NCBI GenBank assembly: GCA_012271025.1
Contig: JAAXHF010000713.1
Coordinates: 1 to 12,932 of the forward strand
From: Deltaproteobacteria bacterium
GTDB taxonomy: Bacteria > Desulfobacterota_B > Binatia > Bin18
Length of the DNA stretch: 12,932 nt
Reading direction: 5' to 3'
Each line of letters begins with the position of its first letter. The first letter of the stretch is position 1. The position numbers and the translations under genes were made by a program. Under the pieces are notes generated by a model, which ran no database searches, was not told the origin of the DNA, and worked only from the letters and a program-made list of their open reading frames with translations. Shown piece by piece: positions 7,430 through 12,932 of the stretch.

Positions 7430-8741
7430 GCTGGCCTCCGTTGAGACGATAGGCAATGGCCCGGCCGTGGGCTTCCAGGCCCTCCATTGCGGCCAGACGC
7501 AAAATGTGCGGACCGAGTTGACGCAGGGCCGGAGCCGATGCCTCGATAATACTGGTTCGCTTGAGAAAATCGTACACGCCGAGCGGCGAGGAGAAGCGTG
7601 CCGTCCCGCCGGTCGGCAGGATGTGATTCGGCCCGGCAATGTAATCGCCAAAGGGCTCGGTGGACAGAGCGCCCAAAAAGATGGCGCCGGCGTGACGGAT
7701 GTCTTTCAGCCACGAGCGCGGGTTCCTGACCAGCAGCTCAACGTGTTCCGGGGCCAGGGCGTTGGCCAGCCTGACGACCTCGGCGCGGCTGCGGGCGACG
7801 ATGACCGCGCCGTAGCGCTTGAGCGAGGTGGCGGCAATGTTGCGCCGTTTGAGTGTGGCCAACTGGTCTTTCAGCGCCTCGACAACCGCCTCGGCCAAGC
7901 GGGGCGAGGTCGTCAGACACAGCGGGGCGGCCATCTCGTCATGCTCGGCCTGGGACAGCATATCGGCCGCGACATAGCGCGCTGAGGCCGTGCTGTCGGC
8001 AATGACCAGAATCTCGCTCGGACCCGCTACGCTGTCGATATCAACCTGGCCGTAGACCAGGCGCTTGGCCGTGGCCACGAAGATATTGCCCGGCCCGACA
8101 ATCTTATCGACGCGGGGAACGGTCCGGGTGCCATAGGCCAGGGCGGCAATGGCTTGAGCCCCGCCCAGCCGAAACACCGTGTCAGCCCCGGCCAGACGTG
8201 CCGCAGCCAGAACGCCCGGTTGCAGTCCGGACTGATCGCCGTCCGCCTTTGGCGGTGAGACGACCACGACTTCTTCCACACCGGCGACCTTGGCCGGAAT
8301 GATGTTCATCAGCACCGAAGACGGGTAGGCGGCTTTGCCGCCCGGGACATACACCCCGACCCGTTCCAGAGGGGTAATTTGTTGGCCCAGGCCGACGCCC
8401 AGGCGGTCGGTATAGTGCCATGAGGATTGGCGCTGCTTGCGGTGAAAAGCGGCAATCCGCCTGGCTGCGGTCTGCAAAGCGGTGCGTTCGGAGCGGGGCA
8501 GGGCGGCCAGCGCCGCTTCGCACTCCTGGTCGCTGACGCGCAGGCGGTCGGCACGTAAACGCACCCGGTCGAATTTCCTGGTGGCGGCGAGCAGCGCCCG
8601 GTCCCCCCGGCGTCTGACATCCTGCAGGATCGCCCGCACCTCGGCTTCGACCTGGCTGCTGGCCTGCTCGCCTCGGCTGAACAGCCTTGCCAGGCGGCGG
8701 TCACAGGCCGGATCTGCGGTCCTGAGCAGGGGAACCGTCAT
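7344..8741 (-). CDS. hisD: Histidinol dehydrogenase
   Basis: A 465-residue zinc enzyme catalysing the last two NAD-dependent steps of histidine synthesis (histidinol to histidine). Seen: GVYVPGGKAAYPSSVLMN (129-146); VDKIVGPGNIFVATAKR (211-227); DSVAGPSEILVIAD (236-249); zinc ligands Q264 and H267 in SQAEHDE, D366 in FGDYIAGPNH and H425 in EGLEAH; catalytic E332-H333 in APEHVEL; and GPNHILPTGGTARF (370-383). The family normally ends near AIAYRLN (residue 434). Here the frame runs on for 31 residues rich in Gln, Arg and Asn, overlapping hisB by 86 bp. The start ATG overlaps the murA stop as ATGA, so translation is probably coupled. hisG does not precede it. Confidence 0.96.
   Translation of the reverse strand: MTVPLLRTADPACDRRLARLFSRGEQASSQVEAEVRAILQDVRRRGDRALLAATRKFDRVRLRADRLRVSDQECEAALAALPRSERTALQTAARRIAAFHRKQRQSSWHYTDRLGVGLGQQITPLERVGVYVPGGKAAYPSSVLMNIIPAKVAGVEEVVVVSPPKADGDQSGLQPGVLAAARLAGADTVFRLGGAQAIAALAYGTRTVPRVDKIVGPGNIFVATAKRLVYGQVDIDSVAGPSEILVIADSTASARYVAADMLSQAEHDEMAAPLCLTTSPRLAEAVVEALKDQLATLKRRNIAATSLKRYGAVIVARSRAEVVRLANALAPEHVELLVRNPRSWLKDIRHAGAIFLGALSTEPFGDYIAGPNHILPTGGTARFSSPLGVYDFLKRTSIIEASAPALRQLGPHILRLAAMEGLEAHGRAIAYRLNGGQHDTAGNTGGAAQRRPAPQNKRNRHSAQS
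7435..7439 (-). promoter_or_regulatory. Ribosome binding site of hisB, inside hisD
   Basis: GGAGG on the - strand, 5 bp before the hisB ATG. It lies within the coding sequence for hisD residues 435-436, just past the conserved hisD C-terminus. It decides the hisB start against longer readings of the same frame. Confidence 0.7.
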
Positions 8742-10036
8742 ACGACCGTGCGTCTCCGTTCTTCCGTAGCGCCGTCTTTTTCAGCGCTCACCCGCCGAAT
8801 ATCCGCCCCCAGTTGAGAGAGTTTTTCTTCGATCTTTTCATAGCCCCGGTCCAGGTGGTAAACGCGCGAGACCTCGGTCTTCCCCTGCGCCGCCAGACCG
8901 GCCAGGATGAGGGACACGCTGGCCCGCAGGTCGGTGGCCATGACCGGCGCACCGCTCAACATGGCGACGCCGTTGACCGCAGCCGTGTTGTGACGGATGT
9001 GGATATCGGCCCCCAGGCGGGCCAGCTCCTGGGCGTGCATGAAGCGATTCTCGAACACCGTTTCGGTAATCAGGCTGCGTCCCTCACCCAGGGTGAGGAG
9101 AGCCATCATCTGGGCCTGGAGGTCGGTCGGGAAGCCCGGATACGGCCAGGTGATGACATCAACCCGGCTCGGCCGTTCGTCTCCCTTGACGGCAATGCCG
9201 TCGGCCTCAATCTCCAGCCCGATCCCGGTCGCCCGGAGTTTTTGCACAAAGGCGTCGAGATGGTCGGCCCGTGCTCCGCGGACAAACACCTGGCCCGAGG
9301 TCATTGCCCCGGCAATGAGGAAGGTGCCGGCCTCGACCCGGTCGGGAATAACGCGCTGTTCGGCGCCATGCAGACGGGCGACGCCGTCAATGCGGATGAC
9401 CGGGCCGCCGGCGCCGCTGACCCGCGCGCCCATCGCGTTCAGCAGGGTTTGTAAGGCGACGATTTCGGGCTCGCAGGCGGCGTTTTCAATCTGGCTCGGG
9501 CCGTCGGCCAGGCTGGCCGCCATCATCAGGTTTTCGGTGGCGCCGACGGACGAAAAATCCAGGCTGATCCGGGCGCCGCGCAGGCGGCTGGCCCTGGCCT
9601 CAACATAGCCTTCTTGCAGGCGGATCTCGGCGCCGAGCTGTTGCAGGCCGGCCAGGTGAATATCGACCGGTCGGGTGCCGATGGCGCAGCCGCCGGGCGT
9701 CGAAACCCTGGCCCGGCCAAAACGGGCCAGCAGCGGACCCAAGACCAGAAAAGAGGCGCGCATGGTTTTGACCAGCTCATACGGGGCTTCGAGGTGACGA
9801 ACCGACGGGGCGCGTAGCACGACCTCGTTATCGTCCCGCCACTCCGCCTCAACTCCCAGCTCGGTCAGCAGGTGCAGCGCCGTCCGAATATCGACCACCC
9901 GGGGCATGTTTGTGAACCGGCACTCTTCTTCGGTGAGCAGGGCGGCAAATAAAAAGGGGAGGGCCGCGTTTTTTGCTCCGCTGACCTCAATCTCTCCGTG
10001 GAGAGGCCGACCTCCGCGTATGATAATTTTATCCAT
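8738..10036 (-). CDS. murA: UDP-N-acetylglucosamine 1-carboxyvinyltransferase
   Basis: A 432-residue EPSP-synthase-fold enzyme that transfers enolpyruvate from PEP to UDP-GlcNAc, the committed cytoplasmic step of peptidoglycan synthesis and the target of fosfomycin. Seen: MDKIIIRGGRPLHGEIEVSG with K22-N23; TMRASFLVLGPLLAR (91-105); the catalytic loop PGGCAIGTRPVDIHL (114-128) with C117 present, so the fosfomycin-sensitive Cys form; TENLMMAA (167-174); D305 in WPYPGFPTDLQAQ; ENRFMHAQEL (329-338); and R397 in HLDRGYE. It ends in a charged tail (AEKDGATEERRRTVV). An in-frame upstream ATG exists at 10102, but the purine-rich ribosome site and the conserved MDKIIIRGG fix the start at 10036. It overlaps prmC by 8 bp upstream and hisD by 4 bp (ATGA) downstream. 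Confidence 0.97.
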   Translation of the reverse strand: MDKIIIRGGRPLHGEIEVSGAKNAALPFLFAALLTEEECRFTNMPRVVDIRTALHLLTELGVEAEWRDDNEVVLRAPSVRHLEAPYELVKTMRASFLVLGPLLARFGRARVSTPGGCAIGTRPVDIHLAGLQQLGAEIRLQEGYVEARASRLRGARISLDFSSVGATENLMMAASLADGPSQIENAACEPEIVALQTLLNAMGARVSGAGGPVIRIDGVARLHGAEQRVIPDRVEAGTFLIAGAMTSGQVFVRGARADHLDAFVQKLRATGIGLEIEADGIAVKGDERPSRVDVITWPYPGFPTDLQAQMMALLTLGEGRSLITETVFENRFMHAQELARLGADIHIRHNTAAVNGVAMLSGAPVMATDLRASVSLILAGLAAQGKTEVSRVYHLDRGYEKIEEKLSQLGADIRRVSAEKDGATEERRRTVV

Positions 10037-10976
10037 CTCCTCCTCCTCTCCTCTCGACCGGGCTGTGTCGGCGGACGCTGACAACGCGCGGCAGGCCGGC
10101 ATAGTCGTAGCTGAGCCTACACTCGCTCAGATTGTCCTGGCTCCTCGCCATCCGTCTCACGGCTTCACTCTGGGTGGAGCCGATCTCCATCACCAGCCAG
10201 CCCCCAGGGCGCAGCTGTACCGGACAGTCTTGCAGCAAGCGACGATAAAAATCCAGCCCATCCTTCCCTCCGTCCAGCGCCAGGCGTGGCTCCCAGTCGC
10301 GGACTTCGGCCTGTAAGGCGGCGAACTCAGGCCCGGCAATATAGGGAGGATTGCTCACAATCAGGTCAAAGGTAGGGGCGGCCCCCTGTGGCCGCCCAGA
10401 AGTAGAGGCGACCCTGTGTGGATGCCCCTCAAGCCGCTGCCGCATATCGGTCTGCATGAAAGTCATCCGGCCGGCCACGTTGTGAGCGACCGCATTGGTG
10501 CGCGCGACGGCCAGGGCCTCGACCGACACATCGCAGGCCCACACCCGAGCCTGGGGCAGCTGGCTGGCGAGCGCAACCGCAATACACCCGCTCCCGGTAC
10601 CCAGGTCAAGGATCCGAGGCGCAGGGCAGGAGCCAAGCAACTCCAGGCCAAGCTCGACGACCCACTCGGTTTCGGGACGCGGAATGAGCACGTGTCGGTT
10701 AACCGTGAACTCCAGCGACCAGAACTCCTGAACGCCGGTGATATACGCGACGGGCTCGCGCCGGGCGCGGCGTTTGAGGGTGTGCCAGAAGGCGTCGCGC
10801 TGTCGCGGTGCGGGCGGGTCGCGCAGGTATAACTCGGTTCTGTTGCTGCCCATCGCATGAGCCAGCAACACCTCGGCGTCGAGACGCGGGCTCGGAATGT
10901 CATGCCCGGCCAGGAAGGCAGTCGCATCGGCCAGAAGGTCGGCCAGGCAGGACGCGTGGGCGAGTCGGGCTGGCAT
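10029..10976 (-). CDS. prmC: Peptide chain release factor N5-glutamine methyltransferase
   Basis: A 315-residue SAM-dependent methyltransferase (PrmC/HemK) that methylates the GGQ glutamine of release factors; its substrate gene prfA lies just upstream. Seen: an N-terminal helical domain with RLDAEVLLAHAMG (31-43); REPVAYITGVQEFWSLEF (73-90); VLIPRPETEW (96-105); SAM motif I ILDLGTGSGCIAVALA (122-137); and the catalytic NPPY (209-212) in DLIVSNPPYI. Odd: residues about 185-200 are an extra Pro/Arg/Ser/Gly-rich segment absent from family members such as the 277-residue E. coli protein. It is encoded by tandem palindromic repeats, stays in frame and lies just before NPPY. The C-terminal tail VERRGGGDG is encoded by the murA ribosome site. 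The start ATG is 8 bp after the prfA stop. Confidence 0.96.
   Translation of the reverse strand: MPARLAHASCLADLLADATAFLAGHDIPSPRLDAEVLLAHAMGSNRTELYLRDPPAPRQRDAFWHTLKRRARREPVAYITGVQEFWSLEFTVNRHVLIPRPETEWVVELGLELLGSCPAPRILDLGTGSGCIAVALASQLPQARVWACDVSVEALAVARTNAVAHNVAGRMTFMQTDMRQRLEGHPHRVASTSGRPQGAAPTFDLIVSNPPYIAGPEFAALQAEVRDWEPRLALDGGKDGLDFYRRLLQDCPVQLRPGGWLVMEIGSTQSEAVRRMARSQDNLSECRLSYDYAGLPRVVSVRRHSPVERRGGGDG
10037..10054 (-). promoter_or_regulatory. Purine-rich ribosome binding tract of murA, inside prmC
   Basis: On the - strand this is an unbroken G/A run of GGAG and GAGG units leading directly to the murA ATG. It decides the murA start and at the same time encodes the Arg/Gly tail of PrmC (ERRGGGDG). 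Confidence 0.7.
10372..10428. repeat. Two tandem palindromic repeat units inserted in prmC
   Basis: Unit 1 (10372-10397) starts GTAGGGGCG and forms a perfect 8-bp stem, GGGCGGCC at 10376-10383 with GGCCGCCC at 10390-10397 and loop CCCTGT. Unit 2 (10402-10428) starts GTAGAGGCG and ends GATGCCCC, with the same layout but a decayed stem. They match each other at most positions and together account for the extra 16 residues of PrmC. The GTAGGGGCG...CGCCC layout resembles small dispersed palindromes I have seen in environmental genomes. Only this pair occurs in the window, so dispersal cannot be shown here. Confidence 0.75.
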
Positions 10977-10984
10977 GGGACGGC

Positions 10985-12067
10985 TCAGCCGGCAGCCTTG
11001 AGCGCCTCGGCTTGGTGGGACGTGGTGAGCGCGTCCACGACCGGATCGAGTTCGCCTTCCAACACCCGTTCCAGGGTATGCAGGGTCAGGTTGATCCGGT
11101 GGTCGGTCAGCCGTGACTGCGGAAAATTATACGTCCGAATCCGTTCCGAGCGGTCGCCCGAGCCGACCATGCTGCGGCGCGAAGCCGCGATTTCCTGGTG
11201 CTGCTCTTCGCGGGCTTTTTCCAGCAGCCGCGAGCGCAGGATTTTGAGCGCCTTGGCCTTGTTCTTGTGCTGGGACTTTTCGTCCTGACAGATCACCACC
11301 GAGTTGGTCGGCAGGTGGGTGATGCGGACGGCCGAGTCGGTGGTGTTGACGCTCTGGCCGCCCGGCCCGGAGGACCGATACACGTCAATCCGCAGATCCT
11401 TTTCATCAATGTGGACATCAACATCCTCGGCCTCGGGCAATACGGCCACGGTCACGGCCGAGGTATGAATCCGGCCCGAGGCTTCTGTTTCCGGAATGCG
11501 CTGGACGCGGTGGACCCCGCCCTCGAATTTCAGCCGACTGTAGGCGCCACCGCCCTCAATCAGGGTGACGATTTCCTTGAATCCGCCCAGACCGGTCGGG
11601 CTGGAACTCATCACCTCCATACGCCAGTTCTTTTGTTCGGCGTAGCGGGTATACATTCGACACAGATCCGCGGCAAACAGGCTGGCCTCCTCGCCACCGG
11701 TGCCGGCCCGGATTTCCAACAGCACATTTTTTTCATCCAGCGGATCTGTGGGCAGCAGCAGGACGCGTAGCTGTTGCTCAAGCTCGGTGTGGCTCTGGTG
11801 CAGGCTGTCCAGCTCTTCTCTGGCCAGGTCTTGGACCTCCGGGTCGGGATCGTCGAGCAGGGCTTGGCTGTCGTCGATCTCTTGGCCTATTTTCCGCCAC
11901 TGGCGAAAACACGTGACGACCCGTCCCAGCTCGGCGTGCTCTTTAGCCAGCTTGGCGTATGTCTGGGTGTTGGCAATGACCTCGGAGCTGCTCAACTGCT
12001 GCTCAAGCGCCTGATACCGCTGTTCCACTTCGGCTAATTTTTCCCCTAGATTGATGGCTTCGCTCAT
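10985..12067 (-). CDS. prfA: Peptide chain release factor 1
   Basis: A 360-residue class I release factor recognising UAA and UAG, acting at the ribosomal A site. Seen: an N-terminal coiled-coil domain (1-100) with many Gln/Glu/Leu residues; [18 protein letters not shown] (118-135); the RF1 anticodon-like PxT motif as PET (192-194) in [15 protein letters not shown], which separates it from RF2 (SPF); the peptidyl-hydrolysis motif GGQ (236-238) in [21 protein letters not shown]; and [12 protein letters not shown] near the C-terminus. The length matches the family (E. coli 360). It precedes prmC, whose product modifies the GGQ glutamine. The start ATG at 12067 has GAGG about 8 bp upstream. A terminator hairpin lies 46 bp upstream, and I see no clear separate promoter between it and the gene. 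Confidence 0.97.
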   Translation of the reverse strand: MSEAINLGEKLAEVEQRYQALEQQLSSSEVIANTQTYAKLAKEHAELGRVVTCFRQWRKIGQEIDDSQALLDDPDPEVQDLAREELDSLHQSHTELEQQLRVLLLPTDPLDEKNVLLEIRAGTGGEEASLFAADLCRMYTRYAEQKNWRMEVMSSSPTGLGGFKEIVTLIEGGGAYSRLKFEGGVHRVQRIPETEASGRIHTSAVTVAVLPEAEDVDVHIDEKDLRIDVYRSSGPGGQSVNTTDSAVRITHLPTNSVVICQDEKSQHKNKAKALKILRSRLLEKAREEQHQEIAASRRSMVGSGDRSERIRTYNFPQSRLTDHRINLTLHTLERVLEGELDPVVDALTTSHQAEALKAAG

Positions 12068-12108
12068 ACGACTGCCTCGGTTGGTACGGGTTCGGTGGGG
12101 GCAGACAC

Positions 12109-12138
12109 AAAAAAGACACGCGAGATATCGCGTGTCTT
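12109..12138 (-). terminator. Rho-independent terminator of rpmE
   Basis: A perfect 11-bp stem, AAGACACGCGA at 12113-12123 with TCGCGTGTCTT at 12128-12138, and a GATA tetraloop. On the - strand it is followed by six T (complement of A at 12109-12114). This is a classic intrinsic terminator 25 bp after the rpmE stop, between rpmE and prfA. Confidence 0.92.
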
Positions 12139-12162
12139 GTCAGGCAGGCAGGGTGGGGGCAG

Positions 12163-12432
12163 CTAGTCTTCGGCCTGTTCTTCTTGCTTGAGCCCGTAGC
12201 GGCGGCGGAAACGTTCGACCCGGCCTGCCGTATCAACGATGCGCTGTTTGCCGGTGTAGAACGGGTGGGAGGCGCTGGAGATATCGAGTTTATACAAGGG
12301 GTAGGTCTTGCCATCTTCCCATTCGATGGTATCGTTTGTTTCCACGCACGAACGGGTCAGAAAGGCGTACTCTGCCGATGCGTCTTGAAAAACGACCGGT
12401 CTATATTCTTCTGGGTGGGTATTCTGCTTCAT
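12163..12432 (-). CDS. rpmE2: 50S ribosomal protein L31, type B
   Basis: An 89-residue ribosomal protein L31 of the zinc-independent type B. Seen: [56 protein letters not shown] and the strongly conserved [20 protein letters not shown] (61-80), followed by an acidic tail (LKQEEQAED). The only Cys is C29, so the four-Cys zinc site of type A L31 is absent. The start is set by GGAGG 6 bp before ATG 12432 and by family similarity; the same frame is open upstream to 12471 but without similarity. Type B genes in some bacteria are Zur-repressed spares, but here the gene is in the usual rpmE place before prfA and has its own promoter and terminator, so it may be the main copy. Confidence 0.96.
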   Translation of the reverse strand: MKQNTHPEEYRPVVFQDASAEYAFLTRSCVETNDTIEWEDGKTYPLYKLDISSASHPFYTGKQRIVDTAGRVERFRRRYGLKQEEQAED

Positions 12433-12461
12433 GGCCAACCTCCGTCTGCTCAGTCCGACCA

Positions 12462-12490
12462 GTATTACCACCTCACCCGCAGGCTGGCAA
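12462..12490 (-). promoter_or_regulatory. Predicted sigma70-type promoter of rpmE
   Basis: On the - strand, TTGCCA (complement of 12485-12490) and TAATAC (complement of 12462-12467) are separated by exactly 17 bp. Transcription would start near 12455, about 22 bases before the ATG. The match is good for a GC-rich genome but rests on consensus alone. Confidence 0.6.
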
Positions 12491-12525
12491 CTGAAGCGCG
12501 GTGTGGGTATGTAAGGGAGATCGGG

Positions 12526-12840
12526 ATGGCAAAAGTGTGGTTTGTCCGGCGGGAAAACCGCCCGGTGGCCTTAGGCGGTCGGCCGGCCTATGAGACGTCT
12601 TTTGAGGATATCGTCTGGCCCTTGGATATTGGCGTGCACCGTTTCCAGGCAACCCAGCCACCGGCTGTTGATGCGGCCACCCAGCCGCCCGGCCCGGAAT
12701 TTGTTGCCCAGGACATGGTCTGGGTCGAACTCACCCCGGCCGATGTGCCGGCCGGCTCAAGCTACCGGGTCGGTTTCTATTCGTCGCCGTATTCACCCAA
12801 GACGGCGGTTGCGCGCCTGGGGGAGCCGTGGGCGTCTTGA
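12526..12840 (+). CDS. Hypothetical protein, 104 residues
   Basis: I do not recognise this protein. Support for a real gene: AAGGGAG 6 bp before ATG 12526, a complete frame to TGA, and third-position codon choice like the neighbouring genes. It starts [20 protein letters not shown], has [10 protein letters not shown] (31-40), a Pro/Gln-rich middle ([15 protein letters not shown], 44-58), then [20 protein letters not shown] (66-85) and ends in RLGEPWAS. There is no signal peptide, membrane segment or Cys, and aromatic content is high (five Trp, several Tyr and Phe). The pattern suggests a small beta-rich cytoplasmic protein. It is divergent from rpmE across 93 bp and convergent with the CoA-transferase fragment. 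The frame also stays open upstream to 12184, but that part is antisense to rpmE and should be ignored. Confidence 0.65.
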   Translation: MAKVWFVRRENRPVALGGRPAYETSFEDIVWPLDIGVHRFQATQPPAVDAATQPPGPEFVAQDMVWVELTPADVPAGSSYRVGFYSSPYSPKTAVARLGEPWAS

Positions 12841-12871
12841 AGCGCATGTCGCGTCGATTGCGCTCAGGAAC

Positions 12872-12889
12872 CGATCTGGCTTCAGATCG
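12872..12889. other. Small perfect hairpin at the CoA-transferase stop codon
   Basis: CGATCTG at 12872-12878 and CAGATCG at 12883-12889 pair perfectly around a GCTT loop. There is no T tract on either strand. It lies between two convergent genes and may help end transcription, but it is weak evidence. Confidence 0.3.
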
Positions 12890-12932
12890 CGCCTTCGGCC
12901 TGGGCTTCCTCAATCTCCTTGTCCCCGTAGCC
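12882..12932 (-). CDS. C-terminal end of a probable CaiB/BaiF-family CoA-transferase (partial)
   Basis: The last 16 codons of a gene entering from the right edge read GYGDKEIEEAQAEGAI and stop with TGA. This is the typical ending of class III (CaiB/BaiF, formyl-CoA-transferase-like) CoA-transferases, whose C-termini commonly look like LGYxxxEIxxLxxxGxI. These enzymes move CoA between carboxylic acids in the cytoplasm. The fragment is too short for certainty; the call rests on this ending alone. The stop codon falls in a 7-bp hairpin (12872-12889). If right, it adds another CoA-ester gene to a window already rich in them. Confidence 0.5.
   Translation of the reverse strand, partial: GYGDKEIEEAQAEGAI

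Noticed and set aside
7430..7651. 74 extra residues in front of hisB in the same frame.
   Set aside because: They lie inside hisD in another frame, show no IGPD similarity, and the GGAGG site fixes the start at 7429.
9990..10005. CTCTCC/GGAGAG inverted repeat near the murA 5' end.
   Set aside because: It encodes the conserved GRPLHGEI segment of MurA; a short stem within GC-rich coding DNA is expected by chance.
12184..12525. Upstream extension of the + strand hypothetical frame to 218 residues.
   Set aside because: It runs antisense through rpmE, whose protein is unmistakable; only the part from ATG 12526 has its own ribosome site.
12841..12864. AGCGCA/TGCGCT inverted repeat after the 104-residue gene.
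   Set aside because: A 6-bp stem with a 12-base loop and no T tract is not enough to call a terminator.

Overview
The window is GC-rich bacterial DNA (high-GC third codon positions, GTG as well as ATG starts, strong AAGGAGG-type ribosome sites), packed with genes. The gene types and housekeeping order fit an uncultured Gram-negative lineage of the Desulfobacterota / Tectomicrobia / Binatia kind. That is inference from gene content; there is no rRNA or marker phylogeny here.

Region 1 (1-6253, + strand) is a run of seven closely spaced genes. It opens with the 3' end of the gamma subunit of quinohemoprotein amine dehydrogenase (qhpC), recognised by an exact match of all visible cofactor and cross-link residues, and then the seven-bladed propeller beta subunit (qhpB). 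The other qhp genes (alpha subunit, radical SAM maturase and others) must lie upstream or elsewhere. There follow a nitroreductase with a twin-arginine leader, a metal-dependent amidohydrolase/deacetylase, a MaoC-type hydratase, an HMG-CoA-synthase-like protein fused to a DUF35 zinc ribbon/OB domain but lacking the usual catalytic residues, and a luciferase-like flavin monooxygenase. A reasonable reading is periplasmic amine oxidation next to a cytoplasmic acyl-CoA/oxygenase catabolic set; the substrate is unknown. A 12-bp-stem hairpin ends this run.

Region 2 (6287-6751, - strand) is a lone clan AA (retropepsin-like) aspartic protease gene of visibly lower GC, wedged between the two gene blocks. 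Its last codons are the terminator hairpin itself.

Region 3 (6818-12432, - strand) is a housekeeping block transcribed in the order rpmE (type B L31), prfA, prmC, murA, hisD, hisB. From prfA on the genes overlap or nearly touch: prfA/prmC 8 bp apart, prmC/murA 8 bp overlap, murA/hisD ATGA, hisD/hisB 86 bp overlap. hisG, often found between murA and hisD in such clusters, is missing. rpmE has a good sigma70-type promoter and its own terminator. prmC carries an in-frame insertion made of two tandem palindromic repeat units.

Region 4 (12526-12932) holds an unrecognised 104-residue gene on the + strand, divergent from rpmE, and the last 16 codons of a probable CaiB/BaiF CoA-transferase entering from the right edge on the - strand. 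No gene-free stretch exceeds 300 bases and no tRNA, rRNA or CRISPR was seen.
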